Shown: piece after piece, positions 5,910 through 6,623 of the stretch | Numbering within the stretch: the first letter of the stretch is position 1 | Layout of the letters: each line of letters begins with the position of its first letter | Assembly (NCBI GenBank): GCA_003541675.1 | Contig: DPMC01000206.1 | Location: forward strand, 3,367-9,989 | Source of the DNA: Acidimicrobiaceae bacterium | GTDB lineage: Bacteria; Actinomycetota; Acidimicrobiia; Acidimicrobiales; MedAcidi-G1 | Length of the DNA stretch: 6,623 bases | Direction of reading: 5' to 3' | Program-made: the position numbers and the translations under genes | Notes under the pieces: model-generated | Told to the model about the DNA's origin: nothing | Databases searched by the model: none | What the model saw: only the letters and a program-made list of their open reading frames with translations

Positions 5910-6623
5910 ATGGCAGACCTCCCCGAGAGTGCACAGGTCGTGGTAATCGGTGGTGGCGTCGTCGGTGCCAGCGTCCTCTACCACCTCACGAAAGCCGGCT
6001 GGACTGACACCGTCCTGTTGGAACGCAGGGAACTGACCGCAGGGTCCACGTGGCACGCGGCGGGCGGCATGCACACCCTTAACGGCGACCCCAACGTGGC
6101 TGCCCTGCAGCGCTACACCGTCCAGCTCTACGAGGACCTCGAGAAGGAATCAGGCGTATCGTGCGGCGTCCACCTGACCGGCGAAGTCATGTTGGCCGAC
6201 GACCCCGACCGCATGGACTGGCTTCGTATGGCCCACGCTCGAGGTCGCTACCTAGGCATGGAGACCGAGTTGATCTCGGTGGCCGAGGCCGCCGAAAAGA
6301 TCCCGTTCCTGGTCGAGGAACACTTCGTGGGCGCCCTGTGGGACCCGGTGGGCGGCCACGTCGACCCGTCGGGCGTCACCCACGCCTACGCCACGGCGGC
6401 CCGCATGGCCGGCGCCCAGGTCCATCGCAACACGTGGGCCCATGACGTGGCCCAGCGGCCCGACGGCCTGTGGGACGTGGTGACCGAGCGGGGCACCATC
6501 ACGTGCGAGCACTTCGTGAACTGCGGCGGCCTGTGGGCCCGCGAGGTGGGCCGTATGTGCGGGATCGAGCTGCCCATCCTGGCTATGGAGCACATGTACC
6601 TGCTGACCGAGGAGATCCCCGAG
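5910..6623 (+). CDS. FAD-dependent oxidoreductase, dimethylglycine/sarcosine dehydrogenase-like, N-terminal part, truncated by window edge
   Basis: The frame is open from ATG 5910 to the edge (238 codons). Residues 10-38 form the DAO-fold FAD-binding motif: VVVIGGGVVGASVLYHL with the GxGxxG glycines at 14, 16 and 19, and Glu38 at the end of the second strand for the adenosine ribose. ELTAGSTWHAAGG (41-53) matches the segment in dimethylglycine and sarcosine dehydrogenases whose histidine (His49 here) carries the covalent flavin. WDPVGGHVDPSGVTHAYA and FVNCGGLWAREVG are typical later DAO segments. Family members oxidise N-methyl groups to formaldehyde or, with a C-terminal GcvT-like folate domain, to methylene-tetrahydrofolate; that half lies beyond the window, so its presence is unknown. 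No signal peptide is seen, so a cytoplasmic location is expected. The position 25 nt after the MttB-like gene points to a tertiary or secondary N-methyl amine produced by that enzyme as substrate. Confidence 0.92.
   Translation, partial: MADLPESAQVVVIGGGVVGASVLYHLTKAGWTDTVLLERRELTAGSTWHAAGGMHTLNGDPNVAALQRYTVQLYEDLEKESGVSCGVHLTGEVMLADDPDRMDWLRMAHARGRYLGMETELISVAEAAEKIPFLVEEHFVGALWDPVGGHVDPSGVTHAYATAARMAGAQVHRNTWAHDVAQRPDGLWDVVTERGTITCEHFVNCGGLWAREVGRMCGIELPILAMEHMYLLTEEIPE

Noticed and set aside
1..6623. Mobile elements, CRISPR arrays, tRNA or rRNA genes
   Set aside because: No transposase or integrase motifs, regularly spaced repeats, or tRNA/rRNA signatures were seen; the window is almost entirely coding.

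Overview
The window is a high-GC, gene-dense bacterial segment, most likely actinobacterial. The evidence is an F420-dependent luciferase-like oxidoreductase of the Rv3520c type, an S9 peptidase with the actinobacterial N-terminal signature FPRQHARTRRFT, two GTG-started genes with TANNNT -10 boxes only 6-7 nt upstream (the leaderless arrangement common in Actinobacteria), and strong G/C preference at third codon positions. A marine or soil Acidimicrobiia-like organism would fit, but that placement is inference.

Layout. Positions 1-615 (minus strand) hold the first 205 codons of an S9-family serine peptidase, cut by the window edge. A 118-bp divergent intergenic region (616-733) contains a perfect 10-bp tandem repeat and a -10-like box for the peptidase. 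On the plus strand follow an LLM-class F420-dependent oxidoreductase (734-1759), a 108-bp gap with a probable promoter, and a compact run of four genes: a zinc-dependent alcohol dehydrogenase (1868-3097), a mandelate racemase/muconate lactonizing-type enolase-superfamily protein (3091-4314, overlapping the dehydrogenase by 7 nt), a non-pyrrolysine MttB-family (COG5598) methyltransferase (4352-5884), and the first 238 codons of a dimethylglycine/sarcosine dehydrogenase-like FAD oxidoreductase (5910-6623, cut by the edge). The 37 nt between the enolase stop and the MttB-like start are spanned by a 12-codon mini-ORF joined at both ends by TGATG stop/start overlaps.

Function. MttB-family proteins demethylate quaternary or tertiary methylamines, and DMGDH/SarDH-like flavoproteins oxidatively remove N-methyl groups. 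Their adjacency suggests stepwise demethylation of a methylated amine such as a betaine. The alcohol dehydrogenase and the enolase-superfamily protein, translationally linked upstream, suggest that the carbon skeleton carries a hydroxyl or carboxylate function that is oxidised, dehydrated or isomerised. The substrate cannot be read from the sequence. The combination looks like an uncharacterised catabolic operon for a hydroxylated, N-methylated compound; this is the most interesting hypothesis here and it remains inference. I saw no mobile element, CRISPR array, tRNA, rRNA or convincing terminator.
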